Positions 1-5,686 of a stretch of DNA of 12,306 bases are shown one piece after another; the first letter of the stretch is position 1; the number at the start of each line of letters is the position of its first letter. Location: positions 1 to 12,306 of the forward strand of contig JBBDYD010000196.1 in NCBI GenBank assembly GCA_040901865.1, in the 5' to 3' direction. Origin of the DNA: JBBDYD01 sp040901865 (lineage in GTDB: Bacteria; Bacteroidota; Ignavibacteria; UBA10030). A model generated the notes under the pieces. The model saw nothing but the letters and a program-made list of their open reading frames with translations. It did no database searches and was not told the DNA's origin. The position numbers and the translations under genes were made by a program.

Positions 1-131
1 CGGATTTGATCTGTCAGTGAGTATCGTTCCTCGCTCGGAAAATGCTTTGATATCTCGAATACCTCCATAGCCAGCTCAAATGCCAATTTATAAACATCCA
101 ATTCTTTGTGAGACTTGAACCTCACCCCCAT
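1..131 (-). CDS. four-helix-bundle protein (S23/IVS family), N-terminal part
   Basis: The gene is cut by the left window edge; 43 codons from an ATG at 131 are present. The visible residues include SHKELDVYKLAFELAMEV and FPSEERYSLTDQI, which are the typical opening of the 23S rRNA-intervening-sequence (S23/TIGR02436) four-helix-bundle family. The family is usually about 115-130 residues, forms a pentameric helical bundle and has no settled function. It occurs inside rRNA insertions and, more often in Bacteroidota-like genomes, as isolated chromosomal genes, as here. It is the last gene of a minus-strand run, 52 bp past the gatB stop, and an octanucleotide repeat tract fills most of that gap. 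An Avd-type accessory protein of a diversity-generating retroelement is a related fold, but no reverse transcriptase or template repeat is visible. Confidence 0.88.
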   Translation of the reverse strand, partial: MGVRFKSHKELDVYKLAFELAMEVFEISKHFPSEERYSLTDQI

Positions 132-144
132 GTATGCCCCCTTT

Positions 145-192
145 CTTACTTTCTTACCCTCTTACCCTCTTACACTCCTACCCTCATACACT
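145..192. repeat. degenerate octanucleotide tandem repeat
   Basis: There are six consecutive 8-bp units: CTTACTTT, CTTACCCT, CTTACCCT, CTTACACT, CCTACCCT and CATACACT. They keep exact period 8 with substitutions only. The tract fills the gap between gatB and the four-helix-bundle gene and runs into the end of gatB, so the gatB stop codon (184-186) and its last sense codons lie inside the repeat. Such tracts can expand or contract by slippage, although the substitutions should stabilise this one. No function is evident. Confidence 0.85.
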
Positions 193-1641
193 CAGTTTCT
201 TCCTCAGAATCTCATTCACCACCGCCGGATTCGCTTTCCCCTTCATGAGCTTCATTGTCTCTCCGACGAAAAAGCCAAAGAGCTGCTGCTTTCCACTCCG
301 GTATTTTTCCACTTGTTCCGCATTCTTGGCGAGCACCTCATCGATGATGCGCTCGATCACCGCTGTGTCGCTGACCTGTACCAGCCCTTTCTTTTCAACG
401 ATGGCTTTCGGTGATTCGGAATCTGTCAGCATTTCTGCGAACACATCTTTCGCGATCTTTCCACTGATTGTTCCGTCGACAATCAGATTAATCATTTCGG
501 CGAGGCGTTCGGGACCAACCGCAAATTCCGTGACACCAATGTGCTTCTCATTGAGCACGCGCAGGACTTCCGTCATCGTCCAATTACTGGCCTGCTTGTA
601 CGTGTCGCCACTCTTCGTTTTCAACCCCGCCACAACGCTTTCAAAATAATCCGCAAGTGCGCGTTGCTCCGTCAGAATGTCTGCATCGTACTTGGGAAGT
701 GCAAATTCCCTGACGTAACGGTCACGCCGAACCGAAGGGAATTCCGGCAAACGCTCGCGGACAGACACAATGACCTTTTCATTTACAAGGACCGGCACGA
801 GATCGGGTTCAGGAAAATACCTGTAGTCGTGCGCCTCTTCCTTTGACCTCATGGGCACCGCGATTCCTTCGTTGGCATCCCAGAGCAATGTTTCCTGAAC
901 CACCCGCTCGCCACGCTCTAATAACTCGATCTGCCGATCGATCTCATATTCAAGCGCCTTCTCGACGAACCGGAACGAGTTCATATTCTTCAGCTCGGTC
1001 TTGGTGCCGAATTTCTCCGATCCCTTTATCATGACGGAAATATTCGCGTCACACCGGAGGCTTCCTTCTTCCATATTCCCGTCACAAATCCCAAGATAGG
1101 TGACAATCTGCTTGATCATGGTGAGATATTGGTATGCCTCGCGGGGCGAACGGATATCCGGCTCGCTGACAATCTCGATGAGCGGAACACCGCACCGGTT
1201 GACGTCCACCAAGGTATCCACATCAAGGTCATGAATGGATTTCCCGGCATCCTCTTCCATGTGGATCCTCGTGATGCCAATCCGCTTTTTCACTCCCGGC
1301 CCAACCTCGACCTCGACATATCCGTTAGTGCAGATCGGCTTGTCATACTGCGAAATCTGGTAGCCCTTGGGCAGGTCAGGATAGAAATAGTTCTTCCGCG
1401 CAAACACGGATCGATTCGCAATCGTGCAATGAGTGGCCAGACCCATCCTGATCACGAACTCCACCATTTGCGCATTGAGCACCGGCAGGACCCCGGGAAG
1501 TCCCAGGCAGACGGGGCAGACATTGGAATTCGGATCATTGCCGAATTCCGTCGAGCAGCTGCAGAACGCCTTGGACTTTGTCAGAAGCTGGGCGTGGACT
1601 TCGAGGCCGATGACAGTCTGATATTTGCTTTGGTCAGACAA
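184..1641 (-). CDS. gatB: Asp-tRNA(Asn)/Glu-tRNA(Gln) amidotransferase subunit B
   Basis: GatB is the tRNA- and ATP-binding subunit of GatCAB. It phosphorylates the side chain of Glu-tRNA(Gln) or Asp-tRNA(Asn), which is then amidated in the cytoplasm with ammonia delivered from GatA. The 485 residues match the usual 475-500. The N-terminal signature VIGLEVHAQL is at residues 10-19. Four zinc-ligand cysteines are at 27, 29, 42 and 45 (CSC and CPVC). The YFYPDLPKGYQISQYD block follows, and the C-terminal third is the helical YqeY-like tRNA-binding domain. The start is a TTG at 1641. The frame stays open upstream to a stop at 1675-1677, but those codons are only a heptanucleotide repeat, and no Shine-Dalgarno site is visible. 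gatB lies 39 bp after sucC on the same strand and is probably cotranscribed with it; gatA and gatC are not in the window. Both gene ends touch tandem repeats. Confidence 0.97.
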   Translation of the reverse strand: MSDQSKYQTVIGLEVHAQLLTKSKAFCSCSTEFGNDPNSNVCPVCLGLPGVLPVLNAQMVEFVIRMGLATHCTIANRSVFARKNYFYPDLPKGYQISQYDKPICTNGYVEVEVGPGVKKRIGITRIHMEEDAGKSIHDLDVDTLVDVNRCGVPLIEIVSEPDIRSPREAYQYLTMIKQIVTYLGICDGNMEEGSLRCDANISVMIKGSEKFGTKTELKNMNSFRFVEKALEYEIDRQIELLERGERVVQETLLWDANEGIAVPMRSKEEAHDYRYFPEPDLVPVLVNEKVIVSVRERLPEFPSVRRDRYVREFALPKYDADILTEQRALADYFESVVAGLKTKSGDTYKQASNWTMTEVLRVLNEKHIGVTEFAVGPERLAEMINLIVDGTISGKIAKDVFAEMLTDSESPKAIVEKKGLVQVSDTAVIERIIDEVLAKNAEQVEKYRSGKQQLFGFFVGETMKLMKGKANPAVVNEILRKKLSV

Positions 1642-1644
1642 AAT

Positions 1645-1675
1645 GGTGAACGGTGAATGGTGATTGGTGAACGGT
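1645..1675. repeat. heptanucleotide tandem repeat abutting the gatB start
   Basis: The units are GGTGAAC, GGTGAAT, GGTGATT and GGTGAAC followed by GGT: 4.4 copies at exact period 7. The tract occupies nearly all of the 39-bp sucC-gatB gap and ends 3 bp before the TTG start of gatB, in the place where a ribosome-binding site would be expected. Read on the gatB strand the unit is (A/G)TTCACC, which has no anti-Shine-Dalgarno complementarity. A 10-bp palindrome, CATGATCATG (1676-1685), follows immediately and contains the sucC stop codon. Confidence 0.88.
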
Positions 1676-1680
1676 CATGA

Positions 1681-2844
1681 TCATGCTGCGATTGCCTGGG
1701 TTACTTTCTCCGCCGCGTCTTTGAGATTTGCTGCGACGAGAAAGCTCATTCCTGAATTCTTCAGGATCTCCGCCGCCAGGTCGGCATTTGTGCCTGCAAG
1801 CCGAACAACAATGGGAACATGCACATCGACTTTTTTGGCGGCTTCCACGACGCCTGTCGCTACGCGGTCACAGCGGACGATACCGCCAAAGATGTTGATA
1901 AGTACCGCCTTCACGTGTGGATCTTTGAGGATGATGCGGAATCCCGCTTCAACAGTCTGCGCACTTGCACCTCCGCCCACATCCAGGAAATTCGCCGGCA
2001 TTCCTCCGGCCAGCTTGATGATATCCATCGTCGCCATTGCAAGGCCCGCACCGTTGACCATGCACCCGACGTTCCCGTCCAGCTTGATGTAGTTCAAATT
2101 CGATTTTGACGCCTCGACCTCGAGTGGATCTTCTTCGTCGAGATCGCGCAATTCGCCTAGTTCCGCATGCCGGTACAGCGCATTATCGTCGAAGGTCATT
2201 TTGGCGTCAAGCGCCAGAATGTTTCCCTCGGCGGTCAAAACCAGCGGATTGATTTCTGCCAGGGACGCGTCGGTGGCTTCGAAGGCCTTGTACAACGCCG
2301 CGAGAAACTTCACTCCGTTCTTGAACGCATCTCCAGAGAGCCCCAGTCCGAAGCAAAGCCGGCGAACTTGAAATGCCTGAAGCCCTGTCCCGGGATCGAC
2401 AAATTCCTTGAGAATTTTCTCGGGAGTCTCCGCTGCAACTTTTTCGATTTCCACGCCGCCCTCCGTCGATGCCATCAGCACATTCCGCGAACTGACCCGA
2501 TCCAGCGTAATACCGACATACAATTCCTTTGCGATATTCATCCCTTCTTCGACCAGCAACCGTTTCACAATACGGCCTTCCGGCCCCGTCTGGTGCGTGA
2601 CAAGCCGCATTCCAAGGATCTCAGACGCGCGTTGCCGGACTTCCTCGATGCTCCGGGCCAGCTTCACTCCCCCGCCCTTGCCGCGGCCACCCGCATGAAT
2701 CTGGGCTTTCACAACCCAGACCGTGCCGCCAAGACTCTGTGCCGCCCTCACGGCCTCATCGACATTAAATGCAACGTGACCTCTTGGGACCGGAACGTTG
2801 TATTTCCTGAGAATGTCTTTGCCCTGATACTCATGGATCTTCAT
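1681..2844 (-). CDS. sucC: succinyl-CoA synthetase (ADP-forming) subunit beta
   Basis: This is the beta subunit of the TCA-cycle enzyme that converts succinyl-CoA + ADP + Pi to succinate + CoA + ATP. At 387 residues it is the size of the E. coli protein. The ATP-grasp domain begins MKIHEYQGKDILRKY. K46 and the GGRGKGGG loop (52-59) bind nucleotide. AEINP (E197, N199) and D213 match the Mg-ATP ligands N199 and D213 of E. coli. The CoA-ligase half carries GNVGCMVNGAGLAM (258-271) and GGIVRCD (320-326). The start is supported by an AAGGAG at 2850-2855, 5 bp before the ATG, one of the few good ribosome sites in the window. The partner alpha-subunit gene sucD is not adjacent; gatB follows and a zinc-finger/DUF2007 gene precedes by 35 bp. 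Confidence 0.97.
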   Translation of the reverse strand: MKIHEYQGKDILRKYNVPVPRGHVAFNVDEAVRAAQSLGGTVWVVKAQIHAGGRGKGGGVKLARSIEEVRQRASEILGMRLVTHQTGPEGRIVKRLLVEEGMNIAKELYVGITLDRVSSRNVLMASTEGGVEIEKVAAETPEKILKEFVDPGTGLQAFQVRRLCFGLGLSGDAFKNGVKFLAALYKAFEATDASLAEINPLVLTAEGNILALDAKMTFDDNALYRHAELGELRDLDEEDPLEVEASKSNLNYIKLDGNVGCMVNGAGLAMATMDIIKLAGGMPANFLDVGGGASAQTVEAGFRIILKDPHVKAVLINIFGGIVRCDRVATGVVEAAKKVDVHVPIVVRLAGTNADLAAEILKNSGMSFLVAANLKDAAEKVTQAIAA

Positions 2845-2849
2845 GGTTT

Positions 2850-2855
2850 CTCCTT
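2850..2855 (-). promoter_or_regulatory. ribosome-binding site of sucC
   Basis: AAGGAG on the minus strand, 5 bp upstream of the sucC ATG at 2844. It is a full-strength Shine-Dalgarno match and contrasts with gatB and the kinase gene, which show none. It fixes the sucC start. Confidence 0.75.
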
Positions 2856-2860
2856 GAACC

Positions 2861-2890
2861 TATGGGATACTCTGGGATGCTATGCCGATG
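2861..2890. repeat. degenerate decanucleotide repeat
   Basis: Three 10-bp units, TATGGGATAC, TCTGGGATGC and TATGCCGATG, sit in phase. The tract covers the gap upstream of sucC and continues over the stop codon (2880-2882) and the last codons of the upstream DUF2007 gene. It is short and imperfect, so chance cannot be excluded, but it parallels the other gap repeats here. Confidence 0.45.
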
Positions 2891-3392
2891 GCATTCCCTT
2901 AGCCGAATCCCATTCCTCAAGCGCCTGCCGCGATTGTTCGTATTCGGGAATCGGAACGAAAAGCTTGGCCAGACGGTTCAGCGCCTGCCGCGAGAACAAG
3001 CTGTCCCCGCCACCTTCCCAGACAACCGTGTTCGGACCGAAATTCCGGACCACCACGTGAACGCCAACCGACTGGAGGAACGATTTTATGAGTTCGGCTT
3101 CATTGATGTCGGGAGATTCGAAAATCAGGACCCAATCCTGCTCAACAGTGACGCTCTTGTGATCAATGCAGAACAACCGCCCGGATTTTCGGTAACTACA
3201 TTGGCGGCAGAGAAGCCGCCGGCAAATGATGCAGATGCCCCCTGCCGCTTCAGCCGGGTGTACATCGCAAAAAGCGGCTCCGGCTTGGCCAAACAGTTTT
3301 CCGCAGTGCGGACAAAAATCGCTGTCCCTCGTCACCTCACCTTGACAATCCGCACAATGTCCGTTGGTCTGCATTCTCCCTGCACCATTCAT
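2880..3392 (-). CDS. zinc-ribbon and B-box-like protein with C-terminal DUF2007 domain
   Basis: A 170-residue protein with three parts. Residues 13-30 form a zinc ribbon (C13xxC16 ... C27xxC30). Residues 42-78 form a second Cys/His cluster (C42, H45, C54, C57, C62, C65, C75, H78) spaced like a B-box-type zinc finger. Residues from about 86 on (WVLIFESPDINEAELIKSFL) match DUF2007, a small domain named a putative prokaryotic signal-transducing protein whose ligand is unknown. No signal peptide is present, so it should be cytoplasmic. The chosen start at 3392 has little ribosome-site support; an internal ATG at residue 7 would also keep all zinc ligands. It sits 35 bp before sucC and 97 bp after the pruA-type gene on the same strand. 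The domain calls are firm but the biological role is unknown. Confidence 0.85.
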   Translation of the reverse strand: MNGAGRMQTNGHCADCQGEVTRDSDFCPHCGKLFGQAGAAFCDVHPAEAAGGICIICRRLLCRQCSYRKSGRLFCIDHKSVTVEQDWVLIFESPDINEAELIKSFLQSVGVHVVVRNFGPNTVVWEGGGDSLFSRQALNRLAKLFVPIPEYEQSRQALEEWDSAKGMPSA

Positions 3393-3489
3393 CTATGTCC
3401 GCCGAAGCTGCTTCTTGCCGAAGGCATCCTCCACTGATAATCCTCAGAGGAGAGAAGCGCCGGCGGACTGTTCCTTGCCCTAACCTAAG
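3393..3489. repeat. pruA-DUF2007 gap with spaced 8-bp inverted repeat
   Basis: The gap holds a perfect 8-bp inverted repeat, GTCCGCCG (3397-3404) and CGGCGGAC (3461-3468), with 56 bp between the arms. Between them lies the small palindrome TCCTCAGAGGA (3441-3451). There is no U-tract, so I do not call a terminator. It could fold in the leader of the DUF2007 gene or be fortuitous. Confidence 0.35.
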
Positions 3490-5046
3490 CTACTTCACTT
3501 TCTCCGCGATCAACTTCGCCTGCATGAACAGAAGCAGGTAGTCCCTTCCGCCAGCTTTTGAATCCGTTCCCGACATATTAAATCCGCCAAACGGGTGCAC
3601 ACCAACAAACGCGCCGGTGATCTTTCTATTGATGTAAAAGTTGCCGACATGAAACACCTGCTTTGCCTTCTCGATCTTCTTACGATTCTTTGTCCACACG
3701 CCGCCCGTAAGACCAAATTCCGTATTGTTTGCAATTTCCAGGGCGTGATCGAAATCTTTGGCCTTGATGATCGCGAGTACGGGACCGAAGATCTCTTCCT
3801 GGGCGATGGTCGCCTTCGGATCGACGTCCGCTATGATTGTCGGCTCAATAAAATGGCCATTTTCCCCGGCCGGCTTTCCACCCGCGATCAGGCGTCCACC
3901 CTCCCGAACTCCTTTTTCAATGTAACTGAGGATCTTTTGCATCGCATTTTTGTTAATGACGGGCCCGAGGGCATTTGCCGGATTCTCTGCCGCGCCGACC
4001 TTCATGGAGCGTGTTTTCTCGGCAACCAGGTCCACGAATTTATCATACACCTTTTCCACGACAATGGCGCGTGACGCGGCCGAGCACTTCTGGCCCTGGA
4101 ACCCGAACGCAGATGCCACGGTCGCCTGAGCGGCGGCCTGCAGATCTGATTGTTCATCGATAACAATCGAGTCCTTTCCGCCCATTTCCGCCACCACTCG
4201 TTTCAGCCAGATCTGACCCGGCTGGACCTTTGCGGCAAGTTCGTTGATGTGAACGCCGACTTCCTTGGACCCGGTAAATGTAACGAAGCGGGTTTTCGGA
4301 TTCGAAACAAGCGCATCACCCACCGACGCGCCGGAACCTGTCACAAAGTTGATCACGCCTGCAGGAAGTCCGACCTCCCGCATCAGATTGAAGAACATCC
4401 ACCCATTCAACGGCGAATCGCTTGACGGCTTGAGAACAACCGTGTTTCCGGCAACAACCGCTGCAGAGGTCATGCCAGTGAGGATCGCAAGTGCAAAATT
4501 CCAGGGCGGAACGACCACGCCGACGCCGAGCGGGATGTACACCAGCTCGTTCTTTTCAAGGGGATGCTTCACCACCGGCTGCTTTTCGGCATACCGGAGC
4601 ATTTCACGGCCGTAAAATTCCATGAAATCGATCGCCTCAGCCGTATCGGCATCGGCTTCCGGCCACGTCTTCCCGACTTCGAAACTCAGCACTGCGCTGA
4701 ATTCATGCTTGCGCTTACGCATGATCGAGGCAGCTTTGAACAGGTATTCGGCCCGCTTCTTTGCCGGCACGAACCTCCATTTGGCGAATGCAGCCTGAGC
4801 CGCTTCCAGTGCCTTCAATGCCAGGGATTGATCGGCCTTTTGAAACGTTCCGACGATCTGTGAAGCGTTGGAGGGATTATACGAGTGGAGTTTTTCCGCC
4901 GTTCTGATCTCTTCTCCTCCGATCACCAACGGATATTCCTTGCCTAAACGAGTCCTCATGGTCTCGAGGGCTTTTTCCATCGCCTTTCGGTTTGCGGGTT
5001 TGGAGAAATCAGTGAGCGGTTCATTTTTGAATTTTGAGATAGCCAT
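3490..5046 (-). CDS. pruA: L-glutamate gamma-semialdehyde (1-pyrroline-5-carboxylate) dehydrogenase
   Basis: This NAD-dependent aldehyde dehydrogenase oxidises glutamate gamma-semialdehyde, the hydrolysed form of pyrroline-5-carboxylate, to glutamate. It is the second step of proline catabolism. Counting from the ATG at 5046 the protein has 518 residues. Visible motifs are PPWNF (N183, oxyanion hole), LKPS (K206, cofactor), VAEMGGKD (E287, general base) and GQKCSAASR (C321, nucleophile). The GQKCSA form is characteristic of the RocA/PruA branch rather than general aldehyde dehydrogenases. A longer start (ATG at 5082) adds 12 poorly conserved-looking residues and lies inside an inverted repeat. 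The start at 5046 has GGTGA 4 bp upstream and gives the usual N-terminus, so it is preferred. No proline dehydrogenase gene (putA/prodh) is adjacent. It heads the minus-strand run and diverges from a lipoprotein gene. Confidence 0.93.
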   Translation of the reverse strand: MAISKFKNEPLTDFSKPANRKAMEKALETMRTRLGKEYPLVIGGEEIRTAEKLHSYNPSNASQIVGTFQKADQSLALKALEAAQAAFAKWRFVPAKKRAEYLFKAASIMRKRKHEFSAVLSFEVGKTWPEADADTAEAIDFMEFYGREMLRYAEKQPVVKHPLEKNELVYIPLGVGVVVPPWNFALAILTGMTSAAVVAGNTVVLKPSSDSPLNGWMFFNLMREVGLPAGVINFVTGSGASVGDALVSNPKTRFVTFTGSKEVGVHINELAAKVQPGQIWLKRVVAEMGGKDSIVIDEQSDLQAAAQATVASAFGFQGQKCSAASRAIVVEKVYDKFVDLVAEKTRSMKVGAAENPANALGPVINKNAMQKILSYIEKGVREGGRLIAGGKPAGENGHFIEPTIIADVDPKATIAQEEIFGPVLAIIKAKDFDHALEIANNTEFGLTGGVWTKNRKKIEKAKQVFHVGNFYINRKITGAFVGVHPFGGFNMSGTDSKAGGRDYLLLFMQAKLIAEKVK

Positions 5047-5077
5047 GATATCACCGTAGAGTGGAGTTGAAGTGGAA

Positions 5078-5110
5078 CCCATAAATTATGGGGATTTCTT
5101 GAGAAATTCC
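5078..5110. promoter_or_regulatory. two adjacent inverted repeats upstream of pruA
   Basis: CCCATAA (5078-5084) and TTATGGG (5086-5092) form a 7-1-7 perfect palindrome. Directly next to it GGATTTCT (5092-5099) and AGAAATTCC (5102-5110) form a second inverted repeat with one bulged base. Both lie 32-64 bp upstream of the pruA start, inside the divergent gap. They could be operators or leader hairpins; no clear -35/-10 pair was found to decide. Confidence 0.45.
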
Positions 5111-5111
5111 A

Positions 5112-5147
5112 ATCCTTGATTCTCTGTCCAATATTCTCCATTCTCAA
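5112..5147. repeat. degenerate heptanucleotide repeat in the divergent gap
   Basis: ATTCTC occurs at 5119, 5133 and 5140, and a degenerate unit occupies 5126, so all fall on a 7-bp register. Read on the minus strand the unit is GAGAATN. The tract lies between the pruA inverted repeats and the lipoprotein gene. The substitution load is higher than in the tract before gatB. Confidence 0.55.
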
Positions 5148-5204
5148 CTGTCATCCTTCCGGATTCGAATTTCCGGGTGAATCAGCAGGAATTCTATAGC
5201 AAAT

Positions 5205-5208
5205 GGAG
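5205..5208 (+). promoter_or_regulatory. ribosome-binding site of the lipoprotein gene
   Basis: GGAG lies 7 bp upstream of the ATG at 5216. It favours that start over the in-frame GTG at 5177, which would put 13 polar residues before the signal peptide. Confidence 0.55.
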
Positions 5209-5215
5209 ATTTGAA

Positions 5216-5686
5216 ATGATGAAACTCTCCGCGGTTTCGATTATGATCTTCCTGGTCTCCTCTTGCACTCCGAAGGAAGATCTTGATAATGACGGTGTCA
5301 TACAGGAGGTGCGGTCGATGTTCGCCGAGTATGAAGCACTGGTTGAACGCGACGGGCTCATGGCGGAGTTCGCGTTTCTCGACAGTACTGACGATTTCTT
5401 CTGGGTTCCCCCGGGGTACAATTCGGCCATCTCGTTCGATTCCATTCGTACTGATGTGACGGCGAACGCGCAACAAATGCGTTCCATCAGTCTTTCATGG
5501 GACTCGCTCAGGATCGTTCCTTTGAGCCGAACCACCGCCGCGTATACCGGCGTTCTCATCTGGGAATCGGAGAATGTCTCGGGCGGGACAACAAGGACCA
5601 GACTCCTGGAAAGCGGTGTCGTGGTGAAACGCAGCGGGACATGGAAATTGCTTTGCGGACAAACGAGGAATGTAGAGGTGTATTAG
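5216..5686 (+). CDS. small lipoprotein, SnoaL/DUF4440-like (NTF2 fold)
   Basis: The 156-residue product begins MMKLSAVSIMIFLVSSC: a basic residue, a hydrophobic stretch and a lipobox (V-S-S-C, lipidated Cys 17), so it should be an exported lipoprotein. The mature part has the alternating pattern of an NTF2/SnoaL/DUF4440 domain. It has an N-terminal helix (VIQEVRSMFAEYEALVERD), a strand with paired aromatics (DDFFWVPPG), and the closing strands TTAAYTGVLIWES and SGTWKLLCGQTR, the last resembling the 'dGtWkl..gh.S' ending of DUF4440. That family is catalytically diverse, so no reaction is assigned. The gene diverges from pruA across 169 bp and converges on the barrel gene, with the two stop codons overlapping by 3 bp. 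The family call is moderate; the lipoprotein call is stronger. Confidence 0.8.
   Translation: MMKLSAVSIMIFLVSSCTPKEDLDNDGVIQEVRSMFAEYEALVERDGLMAEFAFLDSTDDFFWVPPGYNSAISFDSIRTDVTANAQQMRSISLSWDSLRIVPLSRTTAAYTGVLIWESENVSGGTTRTRLLESGVVVKRSGTWKLLCGQTRNVEVY

Noticed and set aside
1..131. Avd protein of a diversity-generating retroelement
   Set aside because: The motifs fit the ordinary S23/IVS family, and no reverse transcriptase, template repeat or variable gene is visible.
145..192. Possible CRISPR array
   Set aside because: The units are 8 bp with no spacers; this is a simple tandem repeat.
134..649. Plus-strand open frame opposite the end of gatB
   Set aside because: Its first codons are just the translated octanucleotide repeat and the rest is the complement of gatB.
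2167..3060. Long plus-strand open frame opposite sucC and the DUF2007 gene
   Set aside because: It is antisense to two well-conserved coding regions, has a composition typical of a shadow frame and shows no recognisable domain.
3393..3489. Terminator after pruA
   Set aside because: The inverted-repeat arms are 56 bp apart and no T-tract follows on the minus strand.
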